A DNA stretch of 64,000 bases, from NCBI GenBank assembly GCA_040905905.1, contig JBBDQN010000047.1, forward strand, positions 1-64,000, in the 5' to 3' direction. Shown here piece after piece: positions 1 through 7,699 of the stretch (within the stretch, counting starts at the first letter, position 1; each line of letters begins with the position of its first letter). Origin of the DNA: JAICND01 sp040905905 (GTDB lineage: Bacteria; Actinomycetota; Acidimicrobiia; Spongiisociales; ZC4RG35). The position numbers and the translations under genes are program-made. The notes beneath the pieces were generated by a model. It was not told the DNA's origin. It saw only the letters and a program-made list of their open reading frames with translations, and ran no database searches.

Positions 1-265
1 CATCACCCGGTGTTGCGATCACCCCCTGACAACAAGACGCCCAGGCGCCAAAGAATGCTACCCAGCGCGGGTGATATCCCTCTTGGCCGAAATACAACCG
101 TCGGCCTCACACCTGCGGATGCGACTGACCAATCGATCAGGCCAACTGACCCACTACCGCATTGTACCGACTGACGGCCCGCTGCTAACCTCCCTTCCTC
201 CCGGCCTCTGCGTCGGGCGCTCCCATATCTTGAATCCGTCCACCGCGTAGAAACCGCATAAAACC

Positions 266-523
266 ATGGCCAACATCAAGTCGCAGATCAAACGCAATCG
301 CCAGACCTTGACGCGCAACGCCCGCAACAAGACGGTCCGGTCCGAGTTGAAAACCCGTACCAAGAAGCTGCTTTCCGCAGTGGAGGCCGGGGAGGAGACG
401 GGCGAGCTCTACATTGCGGCCCAGAAGCGCATCGACATGGCGGTCAGCAAAGGGATGTTGCATCCCCGCACCGCCGCCCGACGCAAGTCGCGGCTTGCTC
501 GCCGTATCAATAGCGCGGGCTAA
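266..523 (+). CDS. rpsT: 30S ribosomal protein S20
   Basis: The 85-residue product matches bacterial S20 over its whole length: an N-terminal MANIKSQIKRNRQ segment, a long basic helical middle, and the C-terminal HPRTAARRKSRLARRIN stretch. S20 binds 16S rRNA early in 30S assembly. The ATG follows an A-rich stretch without a strong Shine-Dalgarno. No gene is visible in the 265 bases upstream, which should hold its promoter. It converges on holA only 10 bases away; GC-rich inverted repeats around the stop could terminate both transcripts. rpsT beside holA and comEC is a common bacterial arrangement. Confidence 0.97.
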   Translation: MANIKSQIKRNRQTLTRNARNKTVRSELKTRTKKLLSAVEAGEETGELYIAAQKRIDMAVSKGMLHPRTAARRKSRLARRINSAG

Positions 524-533
524 AACCCGCCGG

Positions 534-1550
534 TCACCGGCGACGCGACCCGACCCACAGACACAGTGCGACTGTGAGTCGCTCGAGCGTCACCTGATGC
601 AACTCTTCGGGTTGTGACTTGAGCGCCCGTTCCGCCCTCACCAGGGCATCGAGCGAACGCCGCAACGCCGAGTCCTTGATCCTGCCCCGGTCTCGCCACA
701 GGCGGGCGATACGCCGATCGTCGGCCCTCGCTCCCAGCCATTGGCGAAGCAACTGCTCGTCAGGGGCTACCGAGGTCAGCGAGCGACGGCGGAGATCGTT
801 TTCGATGGTCGCCAACAATGTCAACGGGTGCCCGTGGGTCAGGAAGTCGTTGAGTCTTCGCAGCGATTCCCCTACATCGCCGGAGGCAAGGCCGTCGAGA
901 TAATGTGAGAGCGGTTCGTCGGGCCGGTTGCGGAATCGCTCAAGGACTAGTTCGCGGGTGATTTTGCCCCGGTGCTCGTGGAGCTGATCGAGGGCTCCCC
1001 CCAGCGAGGCTATGTCGGTCCCAAATCTCTGGAGGAGGGCGTCGGCCGCTCCCGCTTCGAGAGTCAGGCCCCGCCGGTGCACTTCTTCACTCAACCACTC
1101 ACCGGCCTGCCGCTCCCACATCTTGCGAACCGTCACCGTTTCGCCTCCAGCCTTCACCACCTTGGCCAGGGTGGCGGGCAGAGAACCGAAAGATATGAGA
1201 GCGATGGCCACAGCCTCGGGGTCGGCCGTACCCAACAGTTCGGCGAGCAGGGCGCTCTCAGCAGCATTGAGGCTTTGGGCATCGACCACCATCGCCCCCT
1301 GTTTGTCTCCAAACAGCGACGCCGATTGCAACATCGGCACCAGGGCCTCCAACGCCGAGCGAAGCGGGCCCTCGGTCTCGTCATCGTCCTGGTTCTCTCG
1401 TCTCTGCCCCCTACCGGGAACGTCGATGCGGACCACCGAATCCGGCTCCACGCCCGCCCCCCGGAAGAACCCACGGGCCGCATCGAGGGACTCCTGTCGC
1501 TCCCCCGGCCCCGCATTGTTGGGCGCGGCTACGTGCAGCAGGAGGCTCAT
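534..1550 (-). CDS. holA: DNA polymerase III subunit delta
   Basis: The 338-residue protein has the length and pattern of the clamp-loader delta subunit. It starts with MSLLLHVAAPNNAGPGERQ, has a hydrophobic first domain around AESALLAELLGTADPEAVAI, and ends with the all-helical collar domain (LTLLATIENDLRRR and LDALVRAERALKSQ). Delta opens the beta clamp within the tau3-delta-delta' clamp loader. As is normal for delta, there is no conserved P-loop. Its ATG overlaps the stop of the upstream pterin-binding gene by four bases, so the two are probably translationally coupled. The identification rests on family pattern, length and the conserved rpsT/comEC neighbourhood. Confidence 0.9.
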   Translation of the reverse strand: MSLLLHVAAPNNAGPGERQESLDAARGFFRGAGVEPDSVVRIDVPGRGQRRENQDDDETEGPLRSALEALVPMLQSASLFGDKQGAMVVDAQSLNAAESALLAELLGTADPEAVAIALISFGSLPATLAKVVKAGGETVTVRKMWERQAGEWLSEEVHRRGLTLEAGAADALLQRFGTDIASLGGALDQLHEHRGKITRELVLERFRNRPDEPLSHYLDGLASGDVGESLRRLNDFLTHGHPLTLLATIENDLRRRSLTSVAPDEQLLRQWLGARADDRRIARLWRDRGRIKDSALRRSLDALVRAERALKSQPEELHQVTLERLTVALCLWVGSRRR

Positions 1551-2374
1551 CGTCCCCAGGCGGGCGGAGTGCGGCCGAACAGCTCGACCAGGTCGCAGGC
1601 CGGGGCAACGTCGTGCACCCTGATCAGGTCGGCCCCGTACTCAAGCGCCATTGTGATGTAGGCCATCACGCGGTGATCTTCTTTCTTGCGCGGAATAGGA
1701 ATCAAAACGGGACGTCCCAGGGAGTGGAGAAAACGGCTCGCACGAATCACTTCGAGTTGAGTTTTCGTGTAGGCCAGATAGTCACCGCGATAGTTCAGGG
1801 CAATCCCAGGGTCGATGATGACATCGTGAATCCCCTCAGCTTCCAGCTGGGTAAGACGCGGTTCGATCAGCGCCGCGGTGCGACGGGCCTTGTCGGGTTC
1901 AGTGTCCACCTCACCAACACCGTGAGGGTTTTCTCCCTCGACGTAGACCAACACCGTCGGCACCTTCCATTCCGCGATCACTGCCCGCATCTCCGGATCG
2001 GTGAGCCCACCGGTGTCGTTGACGAGATGGGCACCGGCGGCCAGGGCCGCCCGGGCCACCGCCGGTTTCCAGGTGTCGACCGAAACTAGGTGCCCGTTGG
2101 CAGCCAGGAGCTCCACCGCCGGCGCCAGGCGGTCGACCTCTTCGGCCTCCGAGATCGTGGGATTGGCGTAGTGCGAGGACTGCCCGCCGAGGTCGATGAT
2201 CCTCGCCCCTGCTTCAGCGAAGGTTTCTGCCATTGCCAGGGCTTGATTCGGGCTGTGGGCCACGGTATGCAAATTGTGGGACTCCGGGGAGAGGTTGATC
2301 ACCGCCATCACCCAGGTATGGCCGCCTAACGCCAACTCGCGTCCTCCGAGGATCAGAGGTCGCCGTCCGATCAT
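1547..2374 (-). CDS. Pterin-binding (dihydropteroate synthase-like) protein, divergent
   Basis: The 275 residues follow the TIM-barrel order of dihydropteroate synthase: MAVINLSPES for the usual MGIINVTPDS, DLGGQSS for DIGGEST, SVDT, NDTGG for NDISG, and DPGIALNYRGDY for DPGIGFGKT. The C-terminal region that normally carries a Ser-Arg-Lys pterin/pABA site reads PIPRKKE, and the His of the HMQG loop is replaced (YVEG). True FolP condenses pABA with a pterin pyrophosphate. Several active-site loops differ here, so it may be a non-folate pterin-binding paralogue; some actinobacteria carry a second FolP-like protein without DHPS activity. It overlaps both neighbours by four bases. Confidence 0.7.
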   Translation of the reverse strand: MIGRRPLILGGRELALGGHTWVMAVINLSPESHNLHTVAHSPNQALAMAETFAEAGARIIDLGGQSSHYANPTISEAEEVDRLAPAVELLAANGHLVSVDTWKPAVARAALAAGAHLVNDTGGLTDPEMRAVIAEWKVPTVLVYVEGENPHGVGEVDTEPDKARRTAALIEPRLTQLEAEGIHDVIIDPGIALNYRGDYLAYTKTQLEVIRASRFLHSLGRPVLIPIPRKKEDHRVMAYITMALEYGADLIRVHDVAPACDLVELFGRTPPAWGR

Positions 2375-2823
2375 GGACCGATCAACAACGAGCCCTGGAA
2401 GCTGCTCACACCGTCCGGTAGCCGGAGGACCACCGTCTCGCTGTGGGTCTCACCCGCCGAAATCAATCCTTGCGTGATGGGGATCAGTGTCGATCCAACG
2501 TGGAGCTGAACAGTGCCATGCCAGGCCGACTCACCGGCGTTGGTTATGGGAACTGTGACCGCGAGTCGATTGGAGCCCTCCGAGCGGACGCTCATCTCTG
2601 CCGTCAGGGGCCCACATCCCGTGTCTTCCCCGGCCACCACGACTGCCGAGCTGGTGATGGTCGGCTCGCCGTCGACAAACTCGACATGAAAGGGTCTCTC
2701 GACACTTGCGGAACAGCTCACGACGTGGGTGACGCCACGCAGCGACGACATCAACGAGACGGGTATGAGAAAGACGCCGAACAAGACGGCGACGGCGAGG
2801 CGAGAGCGAAGCAGGGCTGGCAC
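2371..2823 (-). CDS. Small exported or membrane-anchored protein of unknown function
   Basis: This 150-residue protein begins with a short basic N-terminus and a hydrophobic segment (residues about 8-28), a signal peptide or anchor. Beta-rich sequence follows, with a pair of cysteines near residues 38 and 69 that could form a disulfide. The second half (VTVPITNAGESAWHGTVQLHVG) resembles an immunoglobulin-like or CARDB-type beta sandwich, which is only a structural impression. It is the first gene of the minus-strand operon with the pterin-binding protein and holA. No specific family was recognised. Confidence 0.65.
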   Translation of the reverse strand: MPALLRSRLAVAVLFGVFLIPVSLMSSLRGVTHVVSCSASVERPFHVEFVDGEPTITSSAVVVAGEDTGCGPLTAEMSVRSEGSNRLAVTVPITNAGESAWHGTVQLHVGSTLIPITQGLISAGETHSETVVLRLPDGVSSFQGSLLIGP

Positions 2824-2878
2824 GAAGTCTTAGACGATCCTACCGGCCAGCAGGCACCTGAACCCATACACTTGTCGC

Positions 2879-3721
2879 ATGGCGCGTGGCTCCACCCTCA
2901 CATATCAGCGCGCCCGGTCGTTGTTGCTGCTTGCCGGGTTCACTCTCATAGCCGCCGTCGCCCTAGTCGCCCTGGTGCGCGGAGTGGATCGCGTTGAGGT
3001 GATCGGGACTCTTTTGTTCATTCCTGTTTTCGCAGGGTTCATGTTGTTCTCACTTCCCGTAGCTGTGGGCGTTTCGCTGGCAGCTGCCGCCACTTACCTC
3101 TTGTTGCGCCTCCCGGCCATCGAACTGGTCGGTTTCGGACCGCTCGCCGGTCAGGTCACCGCTCGTCTGATTGGCTATCTCCTCTTTGGTCTGGGCGGTG
3201 GATGGGCCATCCGCCAGATCAAAGGAACTCTCGACAAGATGGAGTTGTACGACGACATCGACGATGAGACTGGGCTTGGCAATGCTCGGTCATTCCTGGA
3301 GACGGCCGATGTGGAACGGGCCCGGGCCGAGCGATACCAAAAGGTGTTTTCGGTAGCGGCGGCCGACTTCTTGGCATGGGAGGATCTGCCCAGTCGTAAA
3401 GCCAGGACCGCCCTCCGCGAGCTCGGGACCAGGCTGGCGGCAGGAGTGAGGTCTTCGGATCATCCGGTGCACGGGCGGATCGGCAACCGCCACGTAATCG
3501 GCGTAGTCCTTCCAGAAACTTCGACGGAAGGCGCTCGGATCGTGGCCGACAACCTCAAGAGCCAGTTGACCACCGCCACCGGAGTCGATGTCAGGGTGAT
3601 CACCGCCACCCATCCCGGCAACGAGGCGGCCATGGCCCGGATCATCGAGCTGTTCAAGGAGATCGACCGGACGTTGCGACCACCAACTCCCGAAGCGGAT
3701 CACCCACCAGCGGGACGATGA
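2879..3721 (+). CDS. Membrane protein with degenerate GGDEF domain
   Basis: The 280-residue product has three to four hydrophobic segments (residues about 12-35, 40-60, 65-82 and 88-108). A cytoplasmic domain with diguanylate-cyclase features follows: DDETGLGNARSF corresponds to the D-x-L-T-G-L-x-N-R motif that opens GGDEF domains, and VVLPETSTEGA to the strand after the active loop. Where GGDEF should stand the sequence reads IGNRHV, so the catalytic acidic residues are gone. It probably does not make c-di-GMP and may act as a sensor or scaffold. Its 3' end overlaps the convergent comEC gene by 68 bases. The ATG lies 55 bases from the divergent exported-protein gene. Confidence 0.75.
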   Translation: MARGSTLTYQRARSLLLLAGFTLIAAVALVALVRGVDRVEVIGTLLFIPVFAGFMLFSLPVAVGVSLAAAATYLLLRLPAIELVGFGPLAGQVTARLIGYLLFGLGGGWAIRQIKGTLDKMELYDDIDDETGLGNARSFLETADVERARAERYQKVFSVAAADFLAWEDLPSRKARTALRELGTRLAAGVRSSDHPVHGRIGNRHVIGVVLPETSTEGARIVADNLKSQLTTATGVDVRVITATHPGNEAAMARIIELFKEIDRTLRPPTPEADHPPAGR

Positions 3722-5822
3722 CGTCTCCCACCTGATCGGTTCTGACCACAAACGATCCGGTGGTGAGGAGTTCGACTACTTCGGCCGCCGGATGTCCGAA
3801 GTCATTTTCGCCGACGCTTATCACTGACAAAAGCGGCATGTTGGCGGCTAGCCATTCGAGATCTGAGGTGAGAGCGCCGTGATGGGGCACCTTGAGAATG
3901 TCGGGGCGCAGCAACCCAAGATCGCGCTGGGCCGCCACCTCGATGTCACCCGTGAGGAGCAGGCGGGATGCACCCGCTTCTACCCACAAAACCACCGATT
4001 GGTCATTGATGCCGTCGTACCTCCTGATCGGCCCGATCACCTCCAGTCGGAGGCCGTCGATGACCTCAACCATCCCGGGAACCGCTACCTCTACCGGTAT
4101 TCCGAAGGCCGCCGCCCCGGCCACAACCTGTTCCCAGCCATTTCCTGTGTGGGGTAGGCCCGGATACCAGATCCGGTCAATCGAACGCCGCCCGGGTAGG
4201 CCAGCGATGCCCCCGACATGGTCTTGGTGGGCGTGAGTGACCACCACCAAGGCGATGTCGTCCACCCGGTAGCGATCAAGTGCCGCCACCAACACCACCG
4301 GGTCGGGTCCACCGTCGACCAGGACCGCCTCCCCATTCGCTCCCAGAAGAAGGGTCGCGTCGCCCTGACCGACGTTGAGGAAAACCGCGCCGAGCCGCGG
4401 CGGCGGTGACACGAGGAAGAGGGGCCATGCCACCATCAGGGCCGCGGTCATTGCCGCCAGCGGTCGTAGCCGGGGCGAACGAAGGGCCCAACCCACTATG
4501 ACGACACCAACCGCGACTGGCGGCCCGACCTGTGGCCACGAATCCGCCAGCCGCGCCACCACCAGCACCACGCCTGCCCCCAGGACTCCCAGCCCTGTCA
4601 AGGGAGGAAATCCGAGCAGAGACCCAACGCCGCCGATCATGGTGGAGAACGCCACCACCGGCGCCGCCACCACGTTGGTGACAGGCGAGAGCAGCGGCAC
4701 CGTCCCAAACGCCACCAGCAACAATGGCAGCACTGCCACCTGGGCCGAGAGGGTGGCGCCCAGCGGGGCGCGGACCCACGCCGGCCAGGTTGGAGGGAGA
4801 ACAGTGTGACCGGCGAGGATGCCGCCAGTCGCGAGTACCGAGAGTTGAAATCCCAGGTCACCGGATAGCTCGGGTGATACCAGCAGGGCCAGAGTTCCCG
4901 AAGCGCCAAGCGCGGTCCACGAGTCGATCGGCCATCCCCCCAGCCGCCCGGCGAGCACTGTCCCGGCCATCAACGACGCCCGCACCACCGACGGCTCCCA
5001 GCGCGTGGCCACTACGAAAAGCACGAGGCCCGCCAATCCGAATAGTCCCCGGCGGCGGCCCAACGCCACCGGACCAAGGACCAGCCACCAGAGCAGGAGG
5101 AAACCGGCGACGTTGGAGCCGGACACGGCAACGAAATGGGACAGGCCCGAGCGGCGCAAGGCCTCGTAGTCGACGTCGGGGAGCTCGTCCGTCGCCCCTA
5201 CCAGGAACCCGGCCAATAGAGCAGCGGCCGGGCCGTCACCCTCGAGCTGGCTCACGACTCGGCTACGGACCGCGTTCCCGGCGCCAATCACCATCGACGT
5301 ACCAGCGAGCTCGGAGATTGATGAAGCGTTGAAACGGGCCCCGTATGGAGAACCCCTCGCCCAACCTGGCCGGCTGATGAGCCGACCATCTATCTGCGCT
5401 CTTTCCCCGGCGGTTAGCCCGGCCGGTACCTCCCCGTTGACCAGGATGGGCGGCCCCCGCCAAGCCAGCACCTGACCGGCGTCGACAATCGCATCGGGTC
5501 GAGCCAGGAACCAGGCGTCGCCATAGTCCCCCGGGGCAGGGTCCATCGTCGCCCGCACTTGCAGGGTCGACCAACCCTCCGGAACGGCGGCAGCGAGCAC
5601 CGCTTGCTCGCGCTCAATGGACATGTGACCTGCCAGGGAGCCGGCCACAATGGCAACGAAGGCGGGGACAGCCAGTCGATGGCGGCGGACCGGTACAAGT
5701 GCCACCACCCCAGCCAGACCCAACCACCATGCCGCCGACCGGCCGATGAGGACCCCGAACCAGGTGACGAGGAGCGCCCCAACCGCTGGACGGGCAGCCC
5801 GGTCGGGAAAACGCAGGTTCAA
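3654..5822 (-). CDS. comEC: ComEC/Rec2 family DNA-uptake channel
   Basis: This 722-residue protein has N-terminal membrane helices, an OB-like extracytoplasmic region, the multi-spanning Competence domain (SHFVAVSGSNVAGFLLLW is the family signature) and a C-terminal metallo-beta-lactamase domain. That domain shows NVGQGDATLLL and the THAHQDHVGG metal-binding motif. ComEC carries one strand of incoming DNA across the membrane in natural transformation, and the hydrolase domain is thought to degrade the other strand. It overlaps comEA by four bases, so the two form an operon. Actual competence cannot be judged, since no type IV pilus genes lie in this window. Confidence 0.93.
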   Translation of the reverse strand: MNLRFPDRAARPAVGALLVTWFGVLIGRSAAWWLGLAGVVALVPVRRHRLAVPAFVAIVAGSLAGHMSIEREQAVLAAAVPEGWSTLQVRATMDPAPGDYGDAWFLARPDAIVDAGQVLAWRGPPILVNGEVPAGLTAGERAQIDGRLISRPGWARGSPYGARFNASSISELAGTSMVIGAGNAVRSRVVSQLEGDGPAAALLAGFLVGATDELPDVDYEALRRSGLSHFVAVSGSNVAGFLLLWWLVLGPVALGRRRGLFGLAGLVLFVVATRWEPSVVRASLMAGTVLAGRLGGWPIDSWTALGASGTLALLVSPELSGDLGFQLSVLATGGILAGHTVLPPTWPAWVRAPLGATLSAQVAVLPLLLVAFGTVPLLSPVTNVVAAPVVAFSTMIGGVGSLLGFPPLTGLGVLGAGVVLVVARLADSWPQVGPPVAVGVVIVGWALRSPRLRPLAAMTAALMVAWPLFLVSPPPRLGAVFLNVGQGDATLLLGANGEAVLVDGGPDPVVLVAALDRYRVDDIALVVVTHAHQDHVGGIAGLPGRRSIDRIWYPGLPHTGNGWEQVVAGAAAFGIPVEVAVPGMVEVIDGLRLEVIGPIRRYDGINDQSVVLWVEAGASRLLLTGDIEVAAQRDLGLLRPDILKVPHHGALTSDLEWLAANMPLLSVISVGENDFGHPAAEVVELLTTGSFVVRTDQVGDVIVPLVGDPLRELVVATSGRSP

Positions 5823-6382
5823 GGCACGATCATGTGGTCGCGCAGACTGGCGAGTTTGGCTTCACCGATACCTGGCACATCGAGCAGGTCCTCCACTGTG
5901 CCGAAAGGGCCGTGCTCCTCTCGAAACTCGATGATCCTCCCCGCCAGCACCGGTCCTACGCCGGGCAGAGTCTCGAGTTCGACGGTCGTGGCCAGGTTGA
6001 TCCGAACCCGACCGTCCGCGTCGGTGGCCGAGCTTCCACCCCCAGGGGCCGGCTGGCCGGAAACGAGTCCCGGAATGACAACCTGCTCGCCGTCACGCAA
6101 GGGTGCCGCCAGGTTCACCGCCGACGTGTCAGCCCCTGGACGCAAGCCTCCGGCCGCCGCCACGGCGTCGGCCACCCGAGCCCCTTCACCCAATTCGACC
6201 AGTCCGGGGGCGAATACGAACCCCGCTACGTGCACCGTGATGGTGTTGGCAGTGGCGGGACTGGTCCCGGCCGGAGCCGCCCACCCCACCGGAGGTGGTT
6301 CGGGCGATCGTGACCCCCAGAAGAACCCCGCGACGACAGCCACCAACAGCAACGGCACGGCCATTCGCAGCGTCTGACTCAC
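5819..6382 (-). CDS. comEA: ComEA-type helix-hairpin-helix DNA receptor
   Basis: The 187 residues comprise an N-terminal membrane anchor (residues about 5-25), a proline-rich linker, an SLBB-like domain (ITVHVAGFVFAPGLVELG) and a C-terminal double helix-hairpin-helix domain with LPGVGPVLAGRI and VPGIGEAKLASL. ComEA binds double-stranded DNA outside the membrane and hands it to ComEC. This is the SLBB-plus-HhH architecture common in Gram-positive bacteria. It is the first gene of the comEA-comEC operon and diverges from the PPK2 gene, with a promoter region of about 65 bases between them. Confidence 0.92.
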   Translation of the reverse strand: MSQTLRMAVPLLLVAVVAGFFWGSRSPEPPPVGWAAPAGTSPATANTITVHVAGFVFAPGLVELGEGARVADAVAAAGGLRPGADTSAVNLAAPLRDGEQVVIPGLVSGQPAPGGGSSATDADGRVRINLATTVELETLPGVGPVLAGRIIEFREEHGPFGTVEDLLDVPGIGEAKLASLRDHMIVP

Positions 6383-6446
6383 AGCACCCGTTGTAACGGC
6401 CCCGATGTGGTGGGTCTAGGGTGGAGTGGAGTCCAGCGAGGGAGAT

Positions 6447-7244
6447 ATGCACCAGTATCGGGTGGCCACCGCGTCAAAAGTCGACCTCGGGCGGTGGGAT
6501 ACCAGCGATGACGGCGGGATCTCAAAGGACGCGGGCCAGGCAAAGCTGACGACCCTTACCAAGCGCCTCGAGGAGCTCCAGGAGCTTCTCTTCGCCGATC
6601 ACCGCCATCGTCTTCTCGTGGTGCTGCAGGCGATGGACACCGGTGGCAAAGATGGGACCATCCGACGGGTGTTTGACGGCGTCAACCCGGTTGGTGTCAA
6701 GGTCGCTTCGTTCAAGCGCCCGACCGAAATCGAACTGACCCACGACTATCTGTGGCGGGTCCACCCGCAAACTCCGGGCAACGGCGAGATCGTCATCTTC
6801 AACCGCAGCCACTACGAGGACGTCCTCGTCGTCCGGGTCAAGAACCTGACTCCACCGGAGCGATGGGGCCGGCGCTTTCAACAGATCGCCGACTTCGAAA
6901 GGATGCTGGTTGAGGAAGGAACCACCATTCGCAAGTTCTACCTTCACATCTCCAAGAACGAGCAACGCCAGCGGCTCCAGGAGCGGATCAACAACCCGGA
7001 AAAGAGATGGAAATTCCACGAGGGAGATCTCGAAGAGCGCAAGCTCTGGGACGACTATCAAGAGGCGTACGCCGAAATGCTGGGACGGACCTCAACTGAT
7101 GAGTCGCCGTGGTACGTAGTGCCCGCCGATCGCAAGTGGTACCGGGACCTCGTGGTGGCGACCATCCTGGTTGAAACCCTGGAGTCCCTCGACCTGCACT
7201 ACCCCCAACCTGAGACCGACCTATCACACATAGTGGTCAACTAA
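6447..7244 (+). CDS. ppk2: Polyphosphate kinase 2 family phosphotransferase
   Basis: The protein of about 265 residues has the PPK2 signature: a Walker A-like QAMDTGGKDGT at residues 61-71, the FKRPTEIELTHDYLWRVH segment, NRSHYEDVLVVRV, and the lid-like ISKNEQRQRLQERINNPEKRWKF. PPK2 enzymes move phosphate between inorganic polyphosphate and nucleotides; single-domain members often phosphorylate ADP or AMP using polyP. The ATG at 6447 is preferred because a GAGG lies five bases upstream; an in-frame GTG at 6426 would add seven residues. A perfect 21-bp inverted repeat follows the stop. Confidence 0.92.
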   Translation: MHQYRVATASKVDLGRWDTSDDGGISKDAGQAKLTTLTKRLEELQELLFADHRHRLLVVLQAMDTGGKDGTIRRVFDGVNPVGVKVASFKRPTEIELTHDYLWRVHPQTPGNGEIVIFNRSHYEDVLVVRVKNLTPPERWGRRFQQIADFERMLVEEGTTIRKFYLHISKNEQRQRLQERINNPEKRWKFHEGDLEERKLWDDYQEAYAEMLGRTSTDESPWYVVPADRKWYRDLVVATILVETLESLDLHYPQPETDLSHIVVN

Positions 7245-7250
7245 CTGCGT

Positions 7251-7297
7251 TTTTATCACCTGGACCCACCGCGAAACGGTGGGTCCAGGTGATAAAA
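7251..7297. repeat. Perfect 21-bp inverted repeat between convergent genes
   Basis: Two perfect 21-base arms (7251-7271 and 7277-7297) are separated by a five-base CGAAA loop. It lies seven bases after the PPK2 stop and seven before the end of the convergent peptidase gene. It probably terminates both transcripts. The A/T runs sit at the outer base of the stem (T before, A after), so neither strand has a canonical U-tract after the hairpin; U-tract-less hairpin terminators have been proposed in actinobacteria. Confidence 0.75.
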
Positions 7298-7303
7298 GCA
7301 CGG

Positions 7304-7699
7304 TTAGTGGCCGCTTAGCCGCCGGGCCTCCTCCTCGAGGGATATGGCCAGGTACGCCTTTTGGTGGCCGAGGCCGGCTCGCCGTGCCCGGACATAATCG
7401 GTGAAGTATCGCAACAGGAATCGGGTCACCCCTAGTTGGTGCCACTGGCGAACATGAACGAGTTCGTGACGGACCAAGCCTCCCAACACCTGTCGGTCAC
7501 CGGCCAACACACCGGGTTTGACGTAGATCGCCCACGGCAGCGTCATGGCCGCCGCCCGGTCGCCCCAGGCGCGCACCATCCATCCAGGAGCCCGTCGCAC
7601 CGGTACCCGGTCGAGATCTGCCAGACCGAATTCGGCACCAACCGACGCCGGGTCGAACCCTGACATCGTCATCACGACCGAAGGCGGAAAACCTTTCAA
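7304..7699 (-). CDS. Putative small zinc metallopeptidase (HExxH, DUF4157-like)
   Basis: The 131-residue protein carries HELVHVRQWHQLG at residues about 78-90, an HExxH zinc-binding motif. A C-terminal glutamate (SLEEEAR) about 40 residues later could be the third ligand. The sequence before it (AAAMTLPWAIYVKPGVL) resembles DUF4157-type peptidase-like proteins. No signal peptide is seen, so it is probably cytoplasmic. Its start overlaps the leuS stop by four bases, suggesting co-transcription with leuS. The substrate is unknown. Confidence 0.72.
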   Translation of the reverse strand: MKGFPPSVVMTMSGFDPASVGAEFGLADLDRVPVRRAPGWMVRAWGDRAAAMTLPWAIYVKPGVLAGDRQVLGGLVRHELVHVRQWHQLGVTRFLLRYFTDYVRARRAGLGHQKAYLAISLEEEARRLSGH

